From assembly GCF_001704415.2 (NCBI RefSeq), contig NC_030808.1, forward strand, positions 134,741,089 through 134,805,088: a stretch of DNA of 64,000 nucleotides. The letters are read 5' to 3'. Position numbers and translations under genes: made by a program. Within the stretch, counting starts at the first letter, position 1, and each line of letters begins with the position of its first letter. This document shows, piece by piece, positions 47,516-58,779 of the stretch. The DNA comes from Capra hircus. Lineage: Eukaryota > Chordata > Mammalia > Artiodactyla > Bovidae. Below the pieces are notes generated by a model. That model had not been told where the DNA came from. It searched no databases and saw only the letters and a program-made list of their open reading frames with translations.

Positions 47516-49190
47516 AGATGGCTCAATAAAGGACAGAAATGGTCTGGACCTAACAGAAGCAGAAGATATTAAGAAGAGGTGGCAAGAATACATGGAAGAA
47601 CTGTACAAAAAAGATCTTCACGACCCAGATAATCAAGATGATGTGATCACTAATCTAGGGCCAGACATCTTGGAATGTGAAGTCAAGTTGGCCTTAGGAA
47701 GCATCACTACAAACAAAGCTAGTGGAGGTGATGGAATTCCAGTTGAGCTATTTCAAATCCTGAAAGATGATGCTTTGAAAGTGCTGCACTCAATATGCCA
47801 GCAAGTTTGGAAAACTCAGCAGTGGCCACAGGGCTGGAAAAGGTCAGTTTTCATTCCAATCCCAAAGAAAGGCAATGCCAAAGAATGCTCAAACTACCGC
47901 ACAATTGCACTCATCTCACATGCTAGTAAAGTAATGCTCAAAATTCTCCAAGCCAGGCTTAAGCAATACGTGAACCATGAACTCCCTGATGTTCAAGCTG
48001 GTTTTGGAAAAGGCAGAGGAACCAGAGATCAAATTGCCAACATCTGCTGGATCATGGAAAAAGCAAGAGAGTTCCAGAAAAACATCTATTTCTGCTTCAT
48101 TGACTATGCCAAAGCCTTTGACTGTGTGGATCACAATAAACTGTGGAAAATTCTGAAGGAGATGGGAATACCAGACCACCTAACCTGCCTCTTGAGAAAT
48201 GTGTATGCAGGTCAGGAAGCAACAGTTAAAACTGGACCTGGAACAACAGACTGGTTCCAAATAGGAAAAGGAGTACATCAAGGCTGTATATTGTCACCCT
48301 GCTTATTTAACTTATATGCAGAGTACATCATGAGAAATGCTAGACTGGAAGAAACACAAGCTGGAATCAAGATTGCTGGGAGAAATATCAATAACCTCAG
48401 ATATGCAGACGACACCACCCTTATGGCAGAAAGTGAAGAGGAACTAAAGAACCCCTTGATGAAAGTGAAAGAGGAGAGTGAAAAAGTTGGCTTAAAGCTC
48501 AACATTCAGAAAACGAAAATCATGGCATCTGGTCCCATCACTTCATGGCAAATAGATGGGGAAACAGTAGAAACAGTGTCAGACTTTATTTTGGGGCGCT
48601 CCAAAATCACTGCAGATGGTGACTGCAGCCATGAAATTAAAAGACGCTTACTCCTTGGAAGAAAAGTTATGACCAACCTAGATAGTATATTCAAAAGCAG
48701 AGACATTACTTTGCCGACTAAGGTCTGTCTAGCCAAGGCTATGGTTTTTCCTGTGGTCATGTATGGATGTGAGCGTTGGACTATGAAGAAGGCTTGAGCG
48801 CCGAAGAATTGATGCTTCTGAACTGTGGTGTTGGAGAAGACTCTTGAGAGTCCCTTGGACTGCAAGGAGATCCAACCAGTCCATTCTGAAAGAGATCAAC
48901 CCTGGGATTTCTTTGGAAGGAATGATGCTAAGGCTGAAGCTCCAGTACTTTGGCCACCTCATGTGAAGAGTTGACTCATTGGAAAAGACTCTGATGCTGG
49001 GAGAGATTGGGGGCAGGAGGAGAAGGGGACGACCGAGGATGAGATGGCTGGATGGCATCACGGACTCGATGGACGTGAGTCTGAGTGAACTCCGGGAGAT
49101 GGTGATGGACAGGGAGGGCTGGCGTGCTGCAATTCATGGGGTCGCAAAGAGTCAGACACGACTGAGCGACTGAACTGAACTGAACTGAAA
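47516..49190 (+). mobile_element. BovB LINE, 5' truncated, best-preserved copy
   Basis: Sense BovB from just 5' of the reverse transcriptase domain to a TGAACTGAACTGAACTGAA tail at 49171-49190. It lies within antisense L1 sequence. The reverse transcriptase frame is described separately. Confidence 0.93.
47592..48797 (+). pseudogene. BovB ORF2 reverse transcriptase fragment, 401 codons
   Basis: The frame encodes the reverse transcriptase of the RTE-type LINE BovB, which copies its own RNA at a nicked chromosomal target. The order is: an N-terminal domain, the GWKRSVFIPIPKKGN block (81-95), motif A FIDYAKAFDCVDH (169-181) with Asp171, motif B QGCILSPCLFNLY (230-242), motif C YADD (271-274), then the thumb region with KITADGDCSHEIKRRLLLGRK. 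The ATG is not a true start, because the frame is open upstream and the element is 5' truncated. It lacks the endonuclease. The frame ends because of one extra T near 48794 (GGCTTGAGCG where other copies read GCTGAG). After it the C-terminal frame continues but has a TGA near 48964. Confidence 0.92.
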
Positions 49191-49527
49191 ATATATATTC
49201 ATGAGTGATGATAGTTTCTAAGTTTTTGTTCTTATACTTTCTCTGTTAGATTATAGCATTAAGGTTTTGATGCCAGTCCCCACAAGGAAAAATGTATTGG
49301 AGATATTCCTTCTTTTCTGTTCTCTAGAAGAGTTCATGTATGATTGAAATTATTTATTGAATAATTGTGAACAGTGTTGAATGACTTGTATCTAGAGTTT
49401 TCTTTGTCATAAGATCTTTGATTACTGATTCAATTTCTTTTGAAGTCAATGATATTTAGCTTTCTATCATTCTTAAGTTGTATTTTCCCTAGCAACTTCT
49501 CATAACATGCTTCAAATGAATACAAAA

Positions 49528-49603
49528 TATTTATAATATTATTTTCTTATATTTGTAATATCTATAGCATTGGTAATTATTTCACTTTTTTATTCACGAT
49601 ATT
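49528..49603. repeat. Left copy of a 76-bp repeat flanking a SINE
   Basis: TATTTATAATATTATTTTCT to TATTCACGATATT. It recurs at 49914-49988 on the other side of the SINE block with about seven differences. It is much longer than a normal target-site duplication. Confidence 0.8.
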
Positions 49604-49913
49604 CTCGCTCCGTCATGTCTGACTCTTTGTGACCCTGTGGATTGTAGCCTGCCAGGGTCTTCTGTCCATGGGGGTTCTCCAGGCAAGAATACTGGAGTGG
49701 GTTGCCATGCTCTCCTCCAAGGGATCTTCCCAACCCAAGGAAGATCTCTCCCTTGCAGGTTGACTCTTTACCATCTGAGCCACCAGGGAAGCCTAAGAAT
49801 ACTGGAGTGGATAGCCTATCCCTTCTCCAGGGGATCTTCCCTACCCAGGAATTGAACTGGGCTCTCCTGCGTTGTAGGCAGATTCTTTACCAGCTGAGGT
49901 ACCAGGGAAGCCC
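49604..49913 (-). mobile_element. Composite Bov-tA dimer
   Basis: Reversed Bov-tA ending GCCACCAGGGAAGCC, joined to a second partial unit beginning TAAGAATACTGGAGTGGATA and ending CCAGGGAAGCCC. The internal join equals that at 40.4 kb. Confidence 0.85.
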
Positions 49914-49988
49914 TATTTATAATATTATTTTCTTATATTTTTAATGTCTGTAGCACTGGTAATTGTTTCACTTTTTATTCATGATATT
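49914..49988. repeat. Right copy of the 76-bp flanking repeat
   Basis: Partner of 49528-49603; see that entry. Confidence 0.8.
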
Positions 49989-50514
49989 GGGTGAATGTGT
50001 CTTCTTTTAATGACAGGTTTTATCAGAGTTCAATTTTCAAAATCTTTTCAAATAGTAAATTTCTGGCTTTGCTGATCATCAGTATTGCATATTGCATCTC
50101 TGTTTCATAAATTTCTTTATTCCTTTACATTTATTTAGATTTGCTTTGTACTTTTTCTACATTTAAAGGTTTATTTTAGGTGTTTTTTCTTTTCTAATAT
50201 GTGTATTGTAGTCATTACCTTTTCTTCTAAATACTTCTTCAGCTGGATCACATGAGTTTTACTTACCATTTTCATTATTAGTACATTGAAAATATCTTCT
50301 AATTTCCATTATGATTCCTTAATCCATTGGTTATTTAGGAATGTATTCATTAATATTAAAATTAAAATTTTCTAGTTATCTTCTGTTGTTGTCAACTTCT
50401 AGAATAATTGCATAGTGATCACAGAACATGCTCTATGTGTTTTCATTCCTTTCAAATTTGTTTTATAGCTTTATAGCAAAATTTGTCTAAATGTTGCACT
50501 ACTAAGCCTGTAAC

Positions 50515-50635
50515 AATGCGGGCACAGGGGCTTAGTTGCCTTGTGGCATGTGGGATCGTCCTGGACCAGGGATTGAACCCATGTCCCCTGCATTGGCAGG
50601 TGGATTCTTAACCACTGGACCACAAGAGAAGTCCT
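50515..50635 (-). mobile_element. CHR-type tRNA SINE
   Basis: Reversed: CCTTGTGGCATGTGGGATCG, ACCAGGGATTGAACCC and TTAACCACTGGACCACAAGA. Confidence 0.8.
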
Positions 50636-50670
50636 TCACAGCATCTTTGTCTGAATGGCATACATTATTG

Positions 50671-50850
50671 GGCTTTCCTTGTGGCTCAGCTGGTGAAGAA
50701 TCAGCCTGCAATGAGGGAGACCTGGGTTTGAAACTGGGTTGGGAAGATCCCCTGGAGAAGGGAAAGGCTACCCAATCCAGTGTTCTGGCCTAGAGAAGTC
50801 CATGGGGTTTCAAAGAGTTGGACACGACTGAGCAACTTCCACTTTCACTT
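50671..50850 (+). mobile_element. Bov-tA SINE
   Basis: Sense copy from GGGCTTTCCTTGTGGCTCAG to GTTGGACACGACTGAGC. Confidence 0.88.
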
Positions 50851-51750
50851 TACACTTGTAAAGAACGTGTACTCATAAGTTATCAGGCACAACAAATGTG
50901 TCCTTGGGTCAAGTTTCTTGATAGCATTGCTCAAAGGAGCTCAACAATATTGCTGACTTTAGTGTATCTTGTTCTATCAGTTACAGAGAGAGAGATGTTA
51001 AAATTGGCTAAGTCAACTTTCTTTTAGTTAATATTTACATGATAAATCTCCTTCTTCCTTTTCACTGTAAATCTTGCTGCTTCTTTATAACATATAGCTT
51101 AGAAATAACATCACTTGTGTTTTGTTTTGATTTTATGTAGTTTGACTATTAATTACTAATATATTTCAATTTAATTCAAATCCATGTGCCATCTCATAGG
51201 TCTCATAGTTTTCTGTCCTTTCTTTTCTTATTTTTGAATATTTATATTTTAATAATTTCATTTCCTCTCAGCTAGTTTCTTTTTTTTTTTCAACTAGTTT
51301 CTAAGTACACTAAATATGTGCTCTACTTTCATTCTTTTGGTATTTACCCAGGAAATTATAACAATTTATTTTTGATTTATAAAAGTTAATATTAATCAGT
51401 GCCTTTACGTACCTCTTGGATAATGAGATGACCTCAGAACATTTTAACTTCATGTAACTTTTTTCTCATTATTATCAAATATACTCTATTTCACTATAAT
51501 ATGTTTCTTTAATAATTAGCTCATACATGACTGATAAACAATGATGTCAGCATAACTCAGAAACTCTGCTATTTTGCTTGGAATTTTCTCCAGGACATTA
51601 GTGTTTTGAAGTCATGAGAGGTAAACTTTCTTATAATTAAAGACAAAGCCTTAGTGTGATGCAAAGACCTTAAAAAAGAAAAAAAGCTAAAAATTCTGCA
51701 GACATGCCTAACTTTAGTGCAAGCAGAGGCTGTGTTACTGGCTTTAAGAA
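50851..51750 (-). mobile_element. Probable continuation of old L1
   Basis: The block TTGTTCTATCAGTTACAGAG ... GATGTTAAAATTGGCT matches reversed L1 ORF2. From about 51200 it is too diverged to place. Confidence 0.45.
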
Positions 51751-51756
51751 TGTCTA

Positions 51757-52060
51757 GGGGCTTCCCTGGTGGCTCAATGGTAAAGAATCCATCTCTTAGT
51801 GCAGGAGATGTGGGTTCAATCCCTGATCCAGGAAGATCCCACGTGCCATGGAGCAACTAAGCCCATTCATGACAACTACTGAGTCTATGTTCTGGATCCC
51901 TGGAGCTACAACCACTGAGACCCCAGGCTGCAACTACTGAAGCCCACGTGACCTACAGCCTGTGCTCCCAACAAGAGAAACCCAAGCAGCTAGAGAGCAG
52001 ACCCTGCTCTCTGCAGCTGGACCCAGCACAGCCAAAAATAATAAATAATAATTTAAAAGA
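51757..52060 (+). mobile_element. Long CHR-type tRNA SINE
   Basis: It has the head GGGGCTTCCCTGGTGGCTCA and GTGGGTTCAATCCCTGATCC, then the body with GGAGCAACTAAGCCCATTCA and GCAGCTGGACCCAGCACAGC, and an AATAATAAATAATAA tail. Confidence 0.85.
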
Positions 52061-52179
52061 ACCTCCAACACATTTGGTAACTTTGGCCATCTGGGTAACT
52101 GAGAGTGCAAATCAAGAAGCTGCAAATAAATTTCTTCTGTGTAGAAGTAAGGTCTAATTGGTGAAGTCTACCCCCAAAC

Positions 52180-54240
52180 TATTTTTTTGCAACTTGTTTC
52201 ATTGTTTAACTAACATATGACTTGTATTGTGTATAGCTCCATGAGTTTTGGCCCAGGTATATATTTTTATAACCACTACCATAATCAAAACAGTTCTTTT
52301 TTTTCCCCAGCACTTTCAAACTGTTGTTCCACTTCCTTCTGGCCTCTTTGGTTTCTGATAAGAAATCCATAGTCATTTGACTCTTTGTTCTTCTAAAAGA
52401 AATGTTGCATCATTGTTTTCTTATTCTTCCAGATTTCAAGATTCTTCCCCTTGTCTTTATTTTTCAGCAATTTGATTATGAAATGTCTAGCATGAACTTC
52501 TCTGAGTTTATTATCTTTGGATTATTTTAGCTTCTTGACCCTGTAAGCTTATTTTTTTCCCCCCAAATTTGAGTTTTTTAACCTTATTACGTCATGTATG
52601 TTTTCTACACTACACTTTTTCTCCTCTTCTTCTGCAACATGATTTTTGTGTTGACAAAATTATTTGACAATTTTGATATTGTCACACAGGCTTCTTAGGC
52701 TCTGTTCATGTTTTTCCCCCTATCTTTTTCTCTCTGGTGTTTAGATTGTATAATTTCTTCTCATCTATCTTCAAGTAAGCAGCTTTTTCCTCTGTCACTC
52801 CATTAAGTCCATCCAATGAGGTTTTTGTTTCAGTTATTATATTAGTTCTAAAATTTCCTTGTGGCTCTTTATAGTTTCTGTTTCTCTGCTGAGATTTTCT
52901 ATCTTTCCATTCATTTTTAACAGTTTCATCCTCATTTTATAATAGCTGCTTTAAGGTCTTTATCGGGTAGTCCCAATATTTAAGTCACATTTATTGTCGT
53001 TTCCCCTGAGAGTTGACGTTTTCCTCGTTTTTTTGCATGCCTGGTAGTTTTGGATTGTGTCCTGGCTGTTGTAATTATGTTGTGAGATTCTGGGTCTTAT
53101 TTAAATCCTATATAAAATATCGAAATTTTGTGTGAAGAGGCAGCCAGCTCACTTGGATTCTGGCTGCAAGTTCCAATGAGCCTTCTGCCATGTGTAGTTT
53201 TAACACTAAGTTCCATTTTCAAGCCTTTGCAGTGCTATTCCGATCTATCCTGCGTGTACGCCACCTAGTGGTCAGTTTGGTTCCCAGAACACAGTCTATC
53301 TCAGTTTAGTTCTCAACTCCTTTGGTATGCTGTTTAGAATTAGATCTATGCATGCACCATTCAGAGGTGAGCCCAGGATTTCACAAACAAGTTCATAGGA
53401 TTGTTCTCTTAAGCTCCCCCTTCTCTGCAACCTCCTACACGTGTTTTATCTCTCCGTGGCTCCATTTTGGTCTTCTGGCTAGGAAACTAATGTTGGACCT
53501 CTAGTTACCCCGCTTCCCACATTGCATTCATGTCTTGGGACAAGTGACAGAAGGGAAAAAACAGCAATGCAGGTTTATCTCACCCTCTTGGGATGCTCTT
53601 TTCAGTACAAATAACCCTGATGAAAGAGTAAGGTTCCCTTCCATTAAAGTTTTAGGTCCATCTGGAAATTGTCCTGGAATTGTTCCTGGAAATAGTCAGT
53701 TTGTAGTCTGTCCTTTTTTATTTTTTTAAGGCAGATGGCTTATCTCTTTTGTCTCTTCTTTTCTCTGTAATTCATTATATATTCTGGATATTATTTACTA
53801 GCTGATATATTGTATGCAAACACTTTCCCTATTATCACTAATTTTTTCTTCTTTGTTTTGATATAATAAAATTCATTACTTTTTTTCCATTGTTGTCTTA
53901 AGAACACCTTCTTATCTAATAATTATAAACATATTAGCCTAAATTTTCTCCTGGTACTTTCATAGATGAATCCATATTTGTCAAGGGATAAGACGACTTT
54001 GTTTCCCCTTCCACATGATAAAGTTAATTGTTCCTAAATCATTGATTGAATATTCTGTCCCTTTTAAAAACTCTTTTGCAATGCAACCTTTGATATATTT
54101 AATTCCTATACATTCATAGATTTCATTCTGTATTCTTTATTCTGTTTAATTATCTACTTGTTTATACCTGAATCAATACCATTCTGTTATGATTACTATA
54201 GCTTTTTAGTATGCTTTGTTATATTAAAGGACACGCTTCT
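52180..54240 (-). mobile_element. Old L1 fragments (5' region and ORF2)
   Basis: Reversed L1M 5' sequence: TTGATTATGAAATGTCTAGC, ATAGCTGCTTTAAGGTCTTT (52942), GGATTGTGTCCTGGCTGTTG. From about 53750 there is ORF2-like sequence to a T-run at 54249-54265. Confidence 0.65.
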
Positions 54241-54297
54241 TTCTTTCTTTTTTTTTTTTTTTTTTCTTGTCTTTTCCAGTCATCTTCTGTATTCTTC

Positions 54298-54474
54298 GGG
54301 CTTCCCTTGTGGCTCAGCTAGTAAAGAATCTGCCTGCCATGTGGGAGACCTGGGTTCAATCCCTGGATTGGGAAGATCCCCTGGAAAAGGGAAAGGTGAC
54401 CCATTCCAGTTTTCTGGCCTGGAGAATTCCATGGAGTATACAGTCCATGGGGTCGCAAAGAGAAGAATATAGAA
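54298..54474 (+). mobile_element. Bov-tA SINE, left arm of an inverted pair
   Basis: Sense copy from GGGCTTCCCTTGTGGCTCAG to GGGGTCGCAAAGAGAAG. CTGTATTCTT at 54288-54297 recurs at 54670-54679, beyond the second SINE. Confidence 0.88.
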
Positions 54475-54475
54475 A

Positions 54476-54656
54476 AAGTGAAAGTGAAAGTTGCTCAGTT
54501 GTGTCTGACTCTTTGCAACCCCATGGACTATAGTCCGCTGAATTCTCCAGGCCAGAATACTGGAGTGGGTAGCCTTTCCCTTTTCCAGGGGATCTTCCCA
54601 ACCCAGGGATTGAACCCAGGTCTCCCACATGGCAGGTGGATTCTTTACCAGCTGAA
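54476..54656 (-). mobile_element. Bov-tA SINE, right arm of an inverted pair
   Basis: Reversed copy from GTGAAAGTGAAAGTTGCTCAG to TTCTTTACCAGCTGA, probably inserted into the tail of the SINE at 54298. The outer duplication CTGTATTCTT encloses both. Confidence 0.88.
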
Positions 54657-54679
54657 CATTGTAAAGGTTCTGTATTCTT

Positions 54680-55285
54680 GTAATTTTCTCTTTCAGATGG
54701 ATTTTGGAATCTCTCATAAAATCCCTTTAAGCATTTCTATTGTAACTCTAGTTAATAATTACCTTTCAGTGAATTGACATGTTAATAAAGAGAATAATCC
54801 CATCCACCATCACACTATATTTTCTAATTGTAATCTATTATTTTTATGTCTTTAAAATTTTATAATTTGCTTCATATAGGTTTTTCACATTTCAAAATTT
54901 ATTATATATTATAAACTTGCAAATAGAAATTTTATAGATTTTTTGAAAAAATAAATGGAAAATTTTCTATTTTAGTTTTTAAATGGTTTTGTTGGTATAA
55001 AAGAAAGCTACTTGCTATACCCTCTAACTAGTTCTGACAATTTATCCATTGGTGTGTTATGAAATTTTCTATGTATATGATTATATTACCAATAACTAGA
55101 TAATTTTGTCTGTTTTTATTTTTTTCTGGGTTTATATATTAATCTTTTTCTCCTTTTGAAAAAGCCTTTAGGACAGTCTTCAATATTTATAGTTGCCTTA
55201 TATCTTGTTCTTTTACATTAATGAAAATACTTCCAGTGTTTCTCCACTTTCTGTGATGTCTTCTGTAGCTTTTTGAGAGGCACTA
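54680..55285 (-). mobile_element. Probable old L1, AT-rich
   Basis: AT-rich sequence continuing the L1 pattern on the right of the SINE pair. Only weakly assignable. Confidence 0.4.
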
Positions 55286-55289
55286 TCAG

Positions 55290-56085
55290 TTCACTTCAGT
55301 TCAGTCACTTAGTTATGCCTGACTCTTTGTGACCCCATGGATTATAACACACCAGGCCTCCCTGTCCGTCACCAACTCCCAGAGTTTACTCAAACTCATG
55401 TCCATTGGGTAGGTGATGCCATCCAACCATCTAATCCTCTGTCGTCCCCTTCTCCTCCTACCTTCAATCTTTCCCAGCATCAGGGTCTTTTCCAAAGAGT
55501 CAGTTCTTTGCTTCAGGTGGCCAAAGTATTGGAGCTTCAGCTTCAACATCAATCCTTCCAATGAATAGTCAGGACTGATTTCCTATAGGATGGACTGATT
55601 GGATCTCCTTGCAGTCCAAGGGACTCTCAAGAGTCTTCTCCAACACCACAGTTCAAAAGTATCAATTCTTTGGTGCTCAGCTTTCTTTATAGTCCAGCTC
55701 TCACATCCATACATGACTACTGGAAAAACCATAGCTTTGACTGTAGGACCTTTGTTGGCAAAGTAATGTTCTAATATGCTGTCTAGGTTGGTCATAACTT
55801 TTCTTCCAAGAAGTAAGTGTCTTTTAATTTCATGGCTGCTGTCACCATCTGCAGTAATTTTGGAGCCCCCCAAAATAAAGTCTGTCACTATTTCCACTGT
55901 TTCTCCATCTATTTGCCATAAAGTGATGGGACCAGATGCCATGACCTTTGTTTTCTGAATGTTGAGCTTTAAGCCAGCTTTTTCATTCTTCTCTTTCACT
56001 TTCATCAAGAGGCTCTTTAGTTCTTCTTCACTTTCTGCCATAAGCGTTATCTGCACATCTGAGGTTATTGATATTTCTCCCAATA
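55290..56085 (-). mobile_element. BovB LINE 3' third
   Basis: The - strand frame at 55583-56083 holds AESEEELKSLLMKVKEK, KLNIQKTKVMASGPITLWQ and ITADGDSSHEIKRHLLLGRK, ending WCWRRLLRVPWTARRSNQS. A second frame at 55313-55561 holds the C-terminus. The YADD motif is lost at its 5' end. Confidence 0.9.
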
Positions 56086-56180
56086 GACTGCTTTTACAGC
56101 ATCAATTAAGACAATCATTTTCCCTTTCTTCTTAACCTGTTAATATAGTAAATATATTTTAAAATTATCTAATGTTGAAC

Positions 56181-56398
56181 TGGGCTTCCCTAGTTGCTCA
56201 GATGATAAAGAATCTGCCTGCAATGCAGGAGACCTGGATTCGATCCCTGGGTTCTATCTCCCCTGGGAAGATCTCCTGGACTAGGAAATGGCAACCCACT
56301 CCAGTATTCTTGCCTGGAAAATTCCATGGACAGAGAAGCCTGGCAAGCTACAGTCTATGGGATCGCCAAGAGCCAGACAGGACTGAGCGCCCAACACT
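56181..56398 (+). mobile_element. Bov-tA SINE with target-site duplication
   Basis: Sense SINE with GGGCTTCCCTAGTTGCTCAG. Flanked by AATGTTGAAC before and AATATTGAAC after, one mismatch. Confidence 0.88.
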
Positions 56399-56399
56399 T

Positions 56400-56877
56400 A
56401 ACACTTAATATTGAACTACCTATCAATTTCTGAGGTATCTCTATTTGGTAATAACATATTGTTCTTTTGATTCTTTAGATATAACTCAGGGTTTGATTTT
56501 CTAATTATAAAGTTAAATGCAAGTTTATAAGCAGCTACTCTATATTCTCGTTTTACCTTACTACATTTGCTGTTTTTTGGTTTTAGTGTTATATTCAGAA
56601 ATTGTTTACAAGTTTTTAGGCTCATAGTTATTGTCATCTGTTCTTTGAAGGTTTGATAGATTTTTCTATGTGTAATATATAATCCTACTGCTTTATGTAG
56701 AGGGAAAACATTGAAAGGTAGTAAATTTTTATTTTTGTTTTAAAATTGTTGTGATTGATATGCAACAAAGTGCACGTCTTGAATCTTTATTTTAATGAAT
56801 TTTGATCATTATATATACTGTGTAATCATCACTCAGATATTTACCAAGAAACTCATCCATAAAATCAGGTGTCCCTC
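56400..56877. other. Unassigned AT-rich sequence
   Basis: 56740-56870 (GATTGATATGCAACAAAGTG, TGTGTAATCATCACTCAG) resembles a reversed old L1 3' end. The rest is unassigned. Confidence 0.35.
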
Positions 56878-58173
56878 AGAAATAAACCTATGCACCTATG
56901 GTCAGTTAATCTATGACAAAAGAGGCAAAAATATACACTGGAGAAAAGACAGTCTTCAATAAATACTGCTGGGAAAACTGAACAGCTATATGTAAAAGAA
57001 TGAAATTAAGACATTCTCTAACACCATACACAAAAATAAACTCAAAAGGACTGAAGAACTGAATGTAAGGCCAGATACTTTATAACTCTTAGAGGAAAAC
57101 ATAGGCAGAACACTCTTTGACCTAAATCGCAATAATATCTTTTTGGATTCGTCTCTTACAGTAGTGAAAAAATTTTTTTTAATGGACAAATGGGACCTCA
57201 TTAGACTTAAAAGCTTTTGCACATCAAAAGAAACCATAAACAAAATGGAAAGACAGCCTACAAAATGGGAGAAATATTTGCAAATGATGACTAACAATCA
57301 ATTAATCTCCAAAGTACACAAAGAGCTCATATACCTCAACATAAAAAAAATCCAATGAAAAAGGAAGAAGATCTAAATATACATTTCTCCAAAAAAGACA
57401 TACAGGTGACCAAATGGCACATGAAAATATACTTCACATTGCTAATTATTTTAGAAATACAAATCAAAACTACAATGTGGTAACAGCTCACACTGCTCAA
57501 GATGGCCATCATCAAAAAGTCTACAAAGGAAAATACTGGAGAGGATGTGAAGAAAAAGGAACTTTCCTGCACTATTGGTGGGAATGTAAATTGGTGCTAG
57601 TCACTCTGGAGAACAGTATGGAGGTTCCTTAAAAAACTAAAAATAGAGCTACCATATGATCCTGCAGGGGCTTCCCTGGTAAAGAATCTGCCTGAAATGC
57701 AGGAGACATAGGAGACGCGGGTCTGATCCCTAGGTCAGGAAGATCCCCTGGAGGAGGGCATGGCAACCCATTCCAGTATTCTTGCCTGAAGAATCCCATG
57801 GACAGAGGAGCCTGATGGAGCATAGTCCATAGGGTCACAAAAAATAGGACATACTGAAGCAACTGAGCACAGCACATGATCCTGCAATCCCACTCCTGGG
57901 CACGTATCTGGAGAAAACCACAATTTAAAAAGATACACGCACCCCAGTGTTCACTGCAACACTGTTTACAACAGCCAAGACACGGAAGCCACCTAAATGT
58001 CCATCGACAGATGAATGGATAGAGAAGATATGGTACACAATGGAATATTACTCAGCCACGAAGAAATGAAATATTACCATTTGTAGCAACACAGATGAAT
58101 CTAGAGATTATCATACTAAGCAAATTACACAAACAGAAAAAAACAAATATGATATTACTTATATATGGAATCT
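56878..58173 (+). mobile_element. L1 ORF2 3' part, host of the ERVL insertion
   Basis: Sense L1 with TAACACCATACACAAAAATA, AATGGGAGAAATATTTGCAA and GGAATATTACTCAGCCACGA. It stops at TATATGGAATCT, where the retroviral LTR begins. A Bov-tA interrupts it at 57667. Confidence 0.85.
57667..57872 (+). mobile_element. Bov-tA SINE inside L1
   Basis: Sense SINE flanked by CATATGATCCTGCA (57653-57666) and CACATGATCCTGCA (57873-57886), one mismatch. Confidence 0.92.
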
Positions 58174-58760
58174 TGCTTTGCTAAACATTTTACTTTTATT
58201 TCAGGTTCGAAGGATTTCTTTACCAAAGAAACCACTCATTACACATAAGTAAATAACTTCAATGTTTAATAGAGGATTATTTAACTTAATTTCAACATGC
58301 AATCATTAAAAGAAAAGAGAAATACATCACCATATTAGGCTGGCCAACATCCAGACTTAAACAGAGTGCTGAGAAGTATCCCAGGCAGTGTGTTCACTCC
58401 ATGGGTGAGACTTCAAATTACAGTTTCAGGGGATCCTGCTTATAATACCAGGCCACAAACTGATATTAATAATTTGTGCACAAAAATGCAGCTCTGGTTT
58501 TAGTTTAATCTTTTTGCAATGCTGTTTGTTTCACGTTGTGAGTCATAGGATTTCATTAAACCCCATATGGTTGGCCAGACCTCCAGGTGCTCAAGAATTC
58601 CAAGACACACTCCCTTTTTTATCTAAAGTGCTGCCTGATTTGCTGTGCTTGCAGGCAGAGATGGAATCCAGGCAGTATCCAGGCAGGTCAGAAGCAAGAT
58701 CAGAGGCCTGCTCTCCTGCTTCTGAAGCCTTTATTTTAATTTCCTTAACAGTCGGCCTCA
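58174..58760 (-). mobile_element. Putative ERVL LTR
   Basis: On the - strand the segment starts near 58752 with TGTTAAGGAAA. It has a TATA-like GGTATTATAAGCAGG (58435-58449) and an ATTAAA signal at 58265-58270, and ends close to 58174-58205 against L1. Ends and the 5-bp duplication were not fixed. Confidence 0.55.
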
Positions 58761-58779
58761 AGATTGTTTAGGCTGAAGA

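Larger units (their letters stand above)
49191..50510 (-). mobile_element. Old L1 fragment, right of the BovB insertion
   Basis: Reversed L1 ORF2-like sequence (GATTACTGATTCAATTTCTT, ATCCATTGGTTATTTAGGAA), interrupted by the Bov-tA dimer at 49604-49913. Confidence 0.65.
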
